A stretch of DNA of 64,000 bases from contig CAVVRY010000019.1 of NCBI GenBank assembly GCA_963750735.1, positions 1 to 64,000 of the forward strand, read 5' to 3'. The stretch's first letter is position 1, and the number at the start of each line of letters is the position of its first letter. The DNA comes from JANTGF01 sp963750735. GTDB taxonomy: Bacteria > Bacteroidota > Bacteroidia > Bacteroidales > VadinHA17. The notes beneath the pieces are model-generated. The model was not told the origin of the DNA. It worked only from the letters and a program-made list of their open reading frames with translations, and did no database searches. Shown here piece by piece: positions 1 to 7,574 of this stretch. A program made the translations under genes and the position numbers.

Positions 1-744
1 TACGACTCCAATGGAAACAGGACTTCATATATAAATTATAATTGGGACTTCAATACAAATGATTGGGTCGGATATTCTAAATCTGAGTACACTTACGACT
101 CCAATGGAAACAGGACTTCATATTTATGGTATAAGTGGGACTCAAATATAAATGATTGGGTTAGAAATTCTAGACATGAGCAAACTTACGATTCCAATGG
201 AAACAAAACTTCAGAAATATCCTATAATTGGGACTCAAATACAAATAATTGGGTAGAGAATATGAAGTATGAGTTCACTTACGATACCAATGGAAACCAT
301 ACTTTATCTATAGGATATAATTGGGACTCAAATATAAATGATTGGGTCGTAACTTATAAAACTGAGCACACTTGTGATTCCAATGGAAACCATACTTTAT
401 CTATAGGATATTATTGGGACTTCGATACAAATGATTGGGTCGTAGCTTCTAAAACTGAGCACACTTACGATTCCAATGGAAAATCGACTTTATATGCATA
501 TTATAATTGGAACTCAGATACACAATTTTGGATCGGAAAAGAAAAGTTTGAGCGCACCTTCGATTCTATGGGAAACACCACTTTATTTTTCCATTATTAT
601 TGGGACTCAAACAAGCATAATTGGGTAGAATGGAATAAATTTGAGCACTCATACGACTCCAATGGAAATAGGACTTCATATGTATATTATAAGTGGGACT
701 CAAACACGAATGAATACAGATTATATCAAAAAATGTTTTACTAC
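1..744 (+). repeat. Eight tandem 93-bp coding repeats
   Basis: The word TACGACTCCAATGGAAAC or a close variant begins at 1, 94, 187, 280, 373, 466, 559 and 652, exactly 93 bases apart each time. Each unit encodes 31 residues. Copies are near-identical at the DNA level in the YDSNGN block and more divergent in between. The array is open at the left window edge, so the full copy number is unknown. Confidence 0.95.
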
Positions 745-1011
745 AGGGGCAGCAATTCTACCTCTGTAGAAGATGATGTATCCATTCAAATAATATAATT
801 CTCTATCCAAATCCCGTAAAAGATATTTTAAATATTGCATCAACTGTTGAATACTATGAGATAGACGTATATGATTTGACAGGGAAGAAAGCATTTCACA
901 ACAAGAGATCGAATAATAGATGTCTCATTCCTAAACTCCGGTGCTTATATTGTTAGGGCAAAAGATAAAAATGGAGTTGTGATAAAAGCAGTAAAAATAT
1001 TGAAACAGTAA
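1..1011 (+). CDS. T9SS type A sorting-domain protein built of 31-residue repeats (5' end outside window, two frameshifts)
   Basis: The 3' part of a secreted protein. Eight tandem 31-residue units each contain YDSNGN followed by a WDSNTNDW-like segment. After them comes a T9SS type A C-terminal sorting domain: YPNPVKDILNI, DVYDLTGKK, then LNSGAYIVRA and a final KILKQ. The repeat frame (frame 1) stops at 796-798. The sorting domain continues in frame 3 from about 792, and its last third returns to frame 1 from about 906, ending at the TAA at 1009-1011. One missing and one extra base would restore a single frame, so I read this as one gene. The protein is expected to cross the outer membrane by type IX secretion and stay on the surface or be released. 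The repeats resemble YD-type surface repeats, but I cannot assign a ligand. The start lies left of the window. Confidence 0.8.
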
Positions 1012-1144
1012 GGCATTTAATATATTCTTATTTGATTCCATTGGTAAAATAAAATTTAACATTAAAACCTATATCCAATTTCTGATTAGTTCAAATGCAA
1101 TTCCCAGGTTGAGATAAAAATATATTCTTAATAAATCGGTAAAC

Positions 1145-3505
1145 ATGGCAATTAAAAAAAGTGAAAAACAACTCCTTCTTGAAAAAATTGAAAACCTATT
1201 GATTAGACAGGATATCTTTCGAAAGGAAATAAATGATTTGCGATTCGAGATTAGAGATTTAAAGCTTCCTGATGCCGAAAGTATTGCTCCCCCACCCAGT
1301 AAAACTGAAGTTGTTACCCCTCCGCAAAAAGCGATCGATCATAAGGAGATTAAAAAAGAAGACCCTATAGAGGCAATTAAAGATGTGGAAGAAATCAACC
1401 TAAAAAAACAAAAGTCACCATATGCCATAAATACCGAAATTGAAAAATTTATTGGAGAGAACCTGATCAATAAAATAGGTATTGCTGTTTTAGTTATAGG
1501 AGTTTCTATTGGCACTAAATACGCTATTGACCATGACCTGATTTCACCCCTAATGAGAATTGTACTGGGATACCTGGTTGGATTTGGATTGGCAGGCTTC
1601 GCAGTCCGGCTAAAAAATAATTATAAAAAATTCAGTGCTGTTCTAATTAGTGGAGCTATGGCCATCTTTTATTTCATAACCTATGCTGCATATAGCTATT
1701 ACAATCTTTATCCTCTATTATTGACTGTAATACTCATGATTCTGATAACAATTTTGACAGTTGCATTGGCATTATATTACAACCAACAGGTTATAGCTCA
1801 TTTTGGACTTGTGGGTGCATATGTTGTGCCTTACCTGTTAAGAGAGCCGTTTGCTCAAGTTCCTTTCTTTTTTTCATATATAGCAATGATCAATGTCGGA
1901 ATACTTTTTATTTCGGCTAAGAAGAAATGGAAGTTCCTTTATTATCTGTCATTTTTAGTAACCTGGGTTATTTTTATTTCCTGGTTTTTTTCTAATAATT
2001 ATACTACCAACAATTTAGATTTATGTCTAAGCTTCCTATCCATATTTTTTATTGTTTTTTATTTGTCCTTCCTTTCATATAAACTTGTTTTAAATGAAAA
2101 ATTTAAAATTGATGATATAGTTATACTGCTCTCAAATTCAGCCATAATGTTTGGAATTGGTTACGTTGCAATTAATGCAATTGAATCTGGGAAAGAATTT
2201 TTAGGCTTGTTTACATTGTTAAATGCCGTTGTTCATTCTATAGTGGGCTATATTATATATCGGGTGAAACCAAAGGAATTAAATTTGATTTATTTTGTGT
2301 CAGGCCTGGCACTGGTATTTATCACAATTGCTATTCCAGTTCAGTTTAATGATAATGTTGTAACTATTCTTTGGGCCATTGAAGCAGCAATAATTTTCTG
2401 GTATGGGAGAAGAAAAGAAATTCCGGTCTATGAAAAAATTTCATATGCAATAATCTTCCTGGTATTTTTTAGTATTGCTGGAGATTGGGCATCTGTTTCT
2501 ATGGATTTATCAGTTTTCCCTCCAAAAGAAATTTTTACAGCAATTCTAAATATGGGTTTTCTCACCTCCCTGGTCGCAATAGCATCAATGGCATTTATTT
2601 GGTATACCAGCAAGAGAATAAAAGTAGAGGTTGAAAGACAAGATGTTTTAGGTACGCTATTTAATCTCTTTATTCCTGCCTTTTTATTGACCAGTATTTA
2701 CTTCCTATTTTATTTTGAGATTTCAATAATCTGGCATAAAATATATATACAATCTCCGCATGATTTAAACTCAGAGGTGATAATATCCGAAATCTACATT
2801 CAGAATAATCCTGACATTTTGCGATTAAAATACTTATGGCTAATTAATTATACGATACTGTTCGCATCTTTGCTTTCTTTTGCAAATTACAAATGGCTTA
2901 AAGCTAAGAAACTCAATGTAGCTATACTTCTTGTGAATTTTGCTATTGTTCTCCTATTCCTGGGTGGCGGATTATACTTACTTAATGAACTTCGAGATAG
3001 CTATTTAAGTCCTCAATCTTCCTCACAATTCAAATTAAGTTTTTTCTATCTAATGATAATTAGATACGTTTCGGTTGGGTTTTTTGCACTATTGTTTTAT
3101 TCATTATACTCTTATGTTATAAGGGATAACTTTGGGACAGATATTAAAAATACATTTGAAGTTATTTTAAGCCTTTCCATTGTTTGGGTATGCAGTAGTG
3201 AGCTAATAAACTGGATGGATTTATCCGGATCAATTCAACCGTATAAGCTAGGCTTAAGTATTTTATGGGGAATATTATCATTGCTTTTAATTGTATATGG
3301 AATTTGGAAAAAGAAAAAGTACATCAGGATTACTGCAATAGCTCTTTTTGGAATTACACTAGTTAAATTATTCTTTTATGATATTGCACATCTTGAAACA
3401 ATTCCTAAGACTATAGTATTTATATTGTTAGGAAGTTTGTTATTGGTGATTTCATTTCTATACAATAAATACAAGCATTTTATTTTCGAAGAAAGCAAAA
3501 ATTAA
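1145..3505 (+). CDS. DUF2339 family multi-pass membrane protein
   Basis: A 786-residue protein. About residues 5-40 look like a coiled coil (LLEKIENLL, then EINDLRFEI). A Lys/Glu/Pro-rich linker follows to about residue 100. After the family-typical phrase IGENLINKIGIAVLVIGVS the rest is a long run of hydrophobic segments, well over fifteen by eye. This coiled coil plus many-helix layout is characteristic of DUF2339 predicted membrane proteins, whose function is not known. The ATG at 1145 precedes a Lys-rich cytoplasmic start. The gene stands alone on the plus strand, 133 bp after the T9SS protein, and no terminator is visible behind it. It is intact, unlike its upstream neighbour. Confidence 0.85.
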   Translation: MAIKKSEKQLLLEKIENLLIRQDIFRKEINDLRFEIRDLKLPDAESIAPPPSKTEVVTPPQKAIDHKEIKKEDPIEAIKDVEEINLKKQKSPYAINTEIEKFIGENLINKIGIAVLVIGVSIGTKYAIDHDLISPLMRIVLGYLVGFGLAGFAVRLKNNYKKFSAVLISGAMAIFYFITYAAYSYYNLYPLLLTVILMILITILTVALALYYNQQVIAHFGLVGAYVVPYLLREPFAQVPFFFSYIAMINVGILFISAKKKWKFLYYLSFLVTWVIFISWFFSNNYTTNNLDLCLSFLSIFFIVFYLSFLSYKLVLNEKFKIDDIVILLSNSAIMFGIGYVAINAIESGKEFLGLFTLLNAVVHSIVGYIIYRVKPKELNLIYFVSGLALVFITIAIPVQFNDNVVTILWAIEAAIIFWYGRRKEIPVYEKISYAIIFLVFFSIAGDWASVSMDLSVFPPKEIFTAILNMGFLTSLVAIASMAFIWYTSKRIKVEVERQDVLGTLFNLFIPAFLLTSIYFLFYFEISIIWHKIYIQSPHDLNSEVIISEIYIQNNPDILRLKYLWLINYTILFASLLSFANYKWLKAKKLNVAILLVNFAIVLLFLGGGLYLLNELRDSYLSPQSSSQFKLSFFYLMIIRYVSVGFFALLFYSLYSYVIRDNFGTDIKNTFEVILSLSIVWVCSSELINWMDLSGSIQPYKLGLSILWGILSLLLIVYGIWKKKKYIRITAIALFGITLVKLFFYDIAHLETIPKTIVFILLGSLLLVISFLYNKYKHFIFEESKN

Positions 3506-3551
3506 TAATTTCAATATCTAGCTGATCAGAAATCAGTTGGCACTTATAACC

Positions 3552-3577
3552 AAAAAAGCCAAACCTTTCGGAATGGC
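3552..3577 (-). terminator. Intrinsic terminator behind the displaced ssrA tail
   Basis: On the minus strand GCCA-TT-CC, a GAAA loop and GG-TT-TGGC form a hairpin with one 2x2 internal loop, followed directly by TTTTTT. It sits just beyond the displaced ssrA tail, as a terminator would sit behind a real RNA gene. Confidence 0.6.
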
Positions 3578-3580
3578 ACT

Positions 3581-3598
3581 TTAGTGGAGCTGCCGGGA
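3581..3598 (-). repeat. Displaced 18-bp copy of the ssrA 3' end (attachment-site-like)
   Basis: TTAGTGGAGCTGCCGGGA occurs at 3581-3598 and again at 3779-3796, where it is the 3' end of ssrA (acceptor strand, CCA and 4 bases beyond). The two copies are exactly 198 bases apart and the identity stops sharply on both sides. A direct repeat of a tmRNA 3' end is what site-specific integration into ssrA leaves. No integrase lies between the copies, so if this is a scar the element is gone. Confidence 0.55.
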
Positions 3599-3741
3599 TA
3601 GGGTATTCATCCTGCTCAAATGCCAGGATGAATGATCCCTTTGTTCCCGTTTTGCAAATAGAAAACAAATACCTTGCTTCGCAAGAATCTTTGTATTTCA
3701 AAATTGTTGTGAAAACCTATTTTCAACAGATTTCTCATAAC

Positions 3742-3762
3742 AAAAAACCCACTTTCGTGGGT
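3742..3762 (-). terminator. Intrinsic terminator of ssrA
   Basis: On the minus strand the stem ACCCAC / GTGGGT with a GAAA loop is followed by TTTTTTG. It lies about 20 bases beyond the CCA end of the tmRNA. Confidence 0.8.
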
Positions 3763-3782
3763 ATTTGTTTTCTGCTTGTTAG

Positions 3783-4176
3783 TGGAGCTGCCGGGAGTCG
3801 AACCCGGGTCCAAACAAGGAGACTATACGCTTTCTACATGCTTAGTTATGCTTAATTGTCGGGATAGATCAGCTGCATAACTACCTAAAATATCCTTATC
3901 CCTTTTATTTTCACCGGTAAGCCAGGGCCTCCTGCCGGCTAACTCTTAATTGCTGCGCCTCGTAATCGGGTTGGAAAAGAGTAGGACCGCCCGCGAGACG
4001 TCTCGTTCCGGTATCTAATACCGCAATAATGCAAAATCTACTATAATTCGATTAAGCAGCGAGAGCGTATTTATTTTCGCCAATTATAAAAGTTGTAGCA
4101 GTTTTTAAGAGCCTTACCACAACGCTCTGCATGCTTACATACCACCTCATCTTGCTGTCAAAACCAGGACAGCCCC
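3783..4176 (-). ncRNA. ssrA: Transfer-messenger RNA (tmRNA)
   Basis: Rescues stalled ribosomes by trans-translation and adds a degradation tag. On the minus strand the 5' end reads GGGGCTGTCCTGGTTTTGAC and the 3' end reads TTCGACTCCCGGCAGCTCCA, so the ends pair as a tRNA-like acceptor stem and the CCA is encoded. The internal open reading frame, around 4052-4081, reads GENKYALAA then TAA, giving the usual hydrophobic ALAA tag end. Length is about 394 nt and the gene is one-piece, not permuted. A TAnnTTTG box lies just upstream and an intrinsic terminator just downstream. Confidence 0.97.
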
Positions 4177-4187
4177 ATATGCACTCA

Positions 4188-4195
4188 CAAAGATA
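4188..4195 (-). promoter_or_regulatory. Candidate -7 promoter box of ssrA
   Basis: TATCTTTG on the minus strand matches the Bacteroidota -7 consensus TAnnTTTG and ends 11 bases before the first base of mature tmRNA. I see no clear TTTG -33 element. Confidence 0.65.
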
Positions 4196-4295
4196 CAAAA
4201 ATAATGCCATATTACCCCGATATCAGCGGCTTCATGCCATTTTTATTCATTTCCCTTTCCGCATTTTTGCCTATATTTAAGCTTTTATTAATACT

Positions 4296-5518
4296 ATGAC
4301 CAAAAACAAACTTAAAGTAGGCATCCTCAGGGAAACAAAAACCCCACCCGATAGAAGAGTGCCAGTAACTCCCGAAATAGCAATAAAACTCATTACAAAA
4401 TTTCCCTGACGTGGAATTGTCCGTTCAGAGTAGTGATTTGCGCTGTTTTTCCGACAAAGAATATATAAAAGACCGGTATAACTGTTGTAGACGATATTTC
4501 ACAATGTGATATCTTAATTGGGGTGAAAGAGGTAGACATACCTGCATTAATTCCTGATAAAACCTACTTGTTTTTTTCACATACAGCCAAAGAACAGCCC
4601 TACAACAGGAAATTGTTGCAGGAAATTGTACGAAAAAAGATTACCTTAATTGATTATGAATATCTTACCAACGTGCAAAATCAACGATTGGTGGCCTTTG
4701 GCCGATGGGCAGGTATTGTGGGAGCTTTTAATGGCTTGCGGGCCTGGGGGTTGCGATCAAAGAGTTATGATTTAAAACCTGCGAATGAATGCCATGACCT
4801 GGATGAAATGTTTAATGAATTGAATAAGGTTAAACTTCCTCCTGTTAAGATATTAGTTACCGGCGGAGGAAGAGTCGCCAATGGTGCAATGGAAACACTG
4901 GCACCTTTAGAATATCAGGTAGTTTCTCCGGATGAATTCTTGCACAGCGAGTTCTCTGAACCGGTTATTTGCAGGATAGATCCAGATCAATATGTGGAGA
5001 GGAAAAATGGTGCTCCATTTGATCTGAATCATTTTTTTAAGTATCCGGCTGAGTATAAATCCACATTTTATCCATATACAAAAGTCGCAGACCTTTTTAT
5101 TCCCTGTCATTTCTGGGATCCTGCATCTCCAGTATTTATGACTGAGGAAGACATGAAGGAGCCAGATTTCAGGATGCAGGTTATTGCAGATGTGAGTTGT
5201 GACATTAAGGATCCTATTCCCTCAACCCTGCGGGCTTCAACCATTGCTGATCCATTTTACGGTTATAATCCAAATACTGGCCATGAAACACCACCTTTTA
5301 AAGATGGAAGCATCACGGTTATGGCTGTGGATAATTTACCCGGAGAATTGCCCAGGAATGCCTCCGAAGATTTTGGACTGGCCCTTCTGGATAATGTTTA
5401 TCCATCACTGTTTGGAAAGGATTCCGAGAATATTATCAAAAGAGCAACGATTGTTGAAAAAGGGAAATTAACTGAACTTTTTGCTTACCTTGAGAATTAT
5501 CTGAAAGGAAAAGTATAA
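4296..5518 (+). CDS. NAD(P)-dependent oxidoreductase, alanine/saccharopine dehydrogenase-like (two frameshifts near 5' end)
   Basis: The ATG at 4296 opens with KVGILRETKTPPDRRVPVTP, the N-terminal signature of the AlaDH/PNT and lysine-forming saccharopine dehydrogenase family. The frame meets TGA at 4407-4409, continues one frame over as PDVELSVQSSDLRCFSDKEY, then shifts again near 4475 into the long intact frame (GVKEVDIPALIPDKTYLFFS to the end at 5518). Two extra bases account for both breaks, one probably in the CCC at 4404-4406. The C-terminal part has a Rossmann-like segment (KILVTGGGRVANGAME, about residue 190). Total is about 405 residues. Substrate cannot be fixed from sequence. It ends 20 bp from the convergent rpe. 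Confidence 0.75.
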
Positions 5519-5538
5519 CCGGTTTTTGATTATGCAGA

Positions 5539-6192
5539 TTAACTGAGGGTTTTTAGCTTATGGATTGTCTCAACCGGATTATCGGATGAGAGTATAGCAT
5601 TCCCAGCCACCAATACATCAACACCAGCCTCTATCAGGTTTTTTGCATTGTTGATACCAACTCCTCCATCTACTTCAATCAATGTATCTGATTTAGCTGC
5701 ATAAATCATCTTTTTTAGATTCTTGATTTTTTCATACGAATGCTCAATGAATTTCTGGGCTCCAAAGCCCGGATTCACCGACATAATAAGTACCATATCA
5801 GCTTCTTCGATAATTTCTTCGAGCAGATGAACGGGTGTATGTGGATTGAGTGATACCCCTGCTTTCATTCCGGCAGATTTAATTTTTTGTAATGTGCTAT
5901 GCAAATGTGTGCAGGCTTCGTAATGAACTGTTAGAATATCGGCACCAGCTTCTTTAAAGGTATCAATGTATTTGTCCGGATCTACAATCATTAGATGAAC
6001 ATCGAGAGGTTTTTCTGCCAGCTTTTTTATTGATTTTATTACAGGGAATCCAAAAGATATGTTCGGAACAAAAACGCCATCCATAACGTCGATGTGAAAC
6101 CAGTCGGCCTCGCTTTTGTTAATCAAGTCAATAACTTCAAACAGTCTTCCAAAATCAGCCGTCAGCAGAGAGGGAGCAATCAGGTGAGCCAT
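5539..6192 (-). CDS. rpe: Ribulose-phosphate 3-epimerase
   Basis: Interconverts ribulose 5-phosphate and xylulose 5-phosphate in the pentose phosphate pathway. The 217 residues match the usual TIM-barrel length. Visible motifs are APSLLTADFG at the N-terminus, the metal and catalytic strand HIDVMDGVFVPN, VHLMIVDP, the phosphate loop region MSVNPGFGAQKF, and EVDGGVG near the C-terminus. The ATG at 6192 begins MAHLIAPSLL, as in homologues. Convergent with the upstream dehydrogenase and separated by about 130 bp from the sigma factor gene on the same strand. Confidence 0.95.
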   Translation of the reverse strand: MAHLIAPSLLTADFGRLFEVIDLINKSEADWFHIDVMDGVFVPNISFGFPVIKSIKKLAEKPLDVHLMIVDPDKYIDTFKEAGADILTVHYEACTHLHSTLQKIKSAGMKAGVSLNPHTPVHLLEEIIEEADMVLIMSVNPGFGAQKFIEHSYEKIKNLKKMIYAAKSDTLIEVDGGVGINNAKNLIEAGVDVLVAGNAILSSDNPVETIHKLKTLS

Positions 6193-6319
6193 ACAATTAA
6201 TTTTGATTGTAAAAATAAGGAAAATTAGGGTATAATTCTTTATATAAATTAACTTACCCGGAACTATACTGTTAGCTTGTTAATGAAAAATCCAAAAAGA
6301 AGATAAAATATGACGAAAA

Positions 6320-7183
6320 CTAGAAATAAGATTTAAGGATTTTACAGCGTGTAGTGTTTTTCAAACGACGGATTGCTTTTTCTTTCAATTGTCTGACTCT
6401 TTCCCTTGTAAGATTAAACCTTTCCCCAATTTCATCGAGTGTATGCTGATGATAACCTTTCAGGCCGAAATAAAGGCGCAAAATGTCAGCCTCCCTTGCA
6501 GGCAATGTGTTAAGCACACGTTCTATTTCCCTTCTTAAGGATTCTTTCATCAATTCTTTATCAGGCCTTGGGGAATCCTGGCTGAGTAAAACATCATACA
6601 TGTTCGATTCAGATTCTCCGTTATTGAGAGGGGCATCCATGGAGACATGCCTGGCCGTGTTTTTTATAGCTTCCCTTACATCCATGGGCGCGAGCTCAAG
6701 GGCTTTTGCCAGTTCATCAACAGTAGGCTCCCTTTCAAACTCCTGCTCCAGCCGTGTAAAAGTTTTGTTTATTTTATTTATGCAACCAATTTTGTTTAAA
6801 GGTAGTCGCACAATCCTGGCTTGTTCAGCGAGTGCCTGCAAAATCGATTGAAGAATCCACCATACCGCATAGGAAATGAACTTAAATCCTCTTGTTTCAT
6901 CAAATCTTTTTGCTGCCTTTATGAGGCCGAGATTTCCCTCATTGATTAAATCGGGTAAACTTAATCCCTGATTTTGATATTGTTTAGAAACAGATACAAC
7001 AAATCGCAAATTAGCATTGATGAGCTTTTCAAGGGCTTTATCATTGCCATGTTTTGCTTTGCTAGCAAGCTCTGCTTCCTGTTCTGGCGATAAAAGTTCA
7101 ACTTTACTTATTTCCTGTAAATACTTATCCAGGGAAACGGATTCCCTGTTAGTAATTTGTTTTATAATTTTTATTTGCTTCAT
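6320..7183 (-). CDS. rpoD: Primary-type RNA polymerase sigma factor (RpoD/SigA, short Bacteroidota form)
   Basis: A 287-residue group 1/2 sigma-70. Region 1.2 (SLDKYLQEISKVELLSPEQE), region 2 (NLRFVVSVSKQYQNQGLSL, then INEGNLGLIKA and FDETRGFKFISYAVWW), region 3 (EREPTVDELAKAL) and region 4 (LRLYFGLKGYHQHTLDEIG, then RERVRQLKEKAIRRL) are all present. I chose the ATG at 7183 (MKQIKIIKQITNRES), which matches family starts, over a GTG seven codons upstream. Oddity: the region 2.4 helix reads WWILQS where sigma-70 proteins almost always have WWIRQ. That makes either a diverged paralogue or a base error possible. The C-terminus (NTTRCKILKSYF) is also unusual. Confidence 0.9.
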   Translation of the reverse strand: MKQIKIIKQITNRESVSLDKYLQEISKVELLSPEQEAELASKAKHGNDKALEKLINANLRFVVSVSKQYQNQGLSLPDLINEGNLGLIKAAKRFDETRGFKFISYAVWWILQSILQALAEQARIVRLPLNKIGCINKINKTFTRLEQEFEREPTVDELAKALELAPMDVREAIKNTARHVSMDAPLNNGESESNMYDVLLSQDSPRPDKELMKESLRREIERVLNTLPAREADILRLYFGLKGYHQHTLDEIGERFNLTRERVRQLKEKAIRRLKNTTRCKILKSYF

Positions 7184-7574
7184 TTCAACCGAGAAGCTAA
7201 GCACAATAAGTTGATATTCAGGTAAATAATATAATTATTGTATTCTTCTGTATCTTATTCTCTTTACTAAAACAAAATAATAATAGTTTCGTACAAATAA
7301 GTATTAGGTTTTAATTTTAGAGCTTTTTACGCCGGGTTGAAATCAAAATTTTAAGAAAAGTAATAAATTTATTTCATTTTCTAATATAATTTCCTAATAT
7401 TGCATTGAATTTCCAAACATTTTTCGAAAGACCAACTCCGTTCCCATTAGATTACACAAAGATATTTACAAAGGTAGAGGGCTTTAATTTTCCTCAATGA
7501 GTAAAGCATTAGTCCTATATTGTACATATACACACTTATTTTTATTTTAAAACAACCAGTTTTTACATTTATTC
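7184..7574. other. 391-bp divergent intergenic region between sigma factor and rho
   Basis: Very AT-rich with no coding signal. It must hold the promoters of both divergent genes, and it supplies rho with a long 5' leader region, but I could not pick a convincing TTTG/TAnnTTTG pair or a hairpin. Confidence 0.5.

Larger units (their letters stand above)
3506..3782. other. Intergenic region 3' of ssrA: displaced ssrA tail, hairpins, no gene
   Basis: No convincing coding sequence. It holds the ssrA terminator (3742-3762), a second copy of the last 18 bases around the ssrA 3' end (3581-3598), a second terminator behind that copy (3552-3577), and a perfect inverted repeat (ATTCATCCTG at 3605-3614 with CAGGATGAAT at 3624-3633, 9-base loop). 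The short open frames here overlap these elements and lack family signals. Confidence 0.7.

Noticed and set aside
1..744. Regular repeats considered as a CRISPR array
   Set aside because: The 93-bp units are contiguous, coding, and lack unique spacers; they translate to a repeated protein domain.
3605..3633. Perfect inverted repeat considered as a terminator
   Set aside because: No T-run follows on either strand; kept only as an unexplained hairpin.
3628..3855. Short open frames on both strands around the ssrA 3' end
   Set aside because: They overlap the tmRNA 3' end, its terminator and the displaced copy, and show no protein features.
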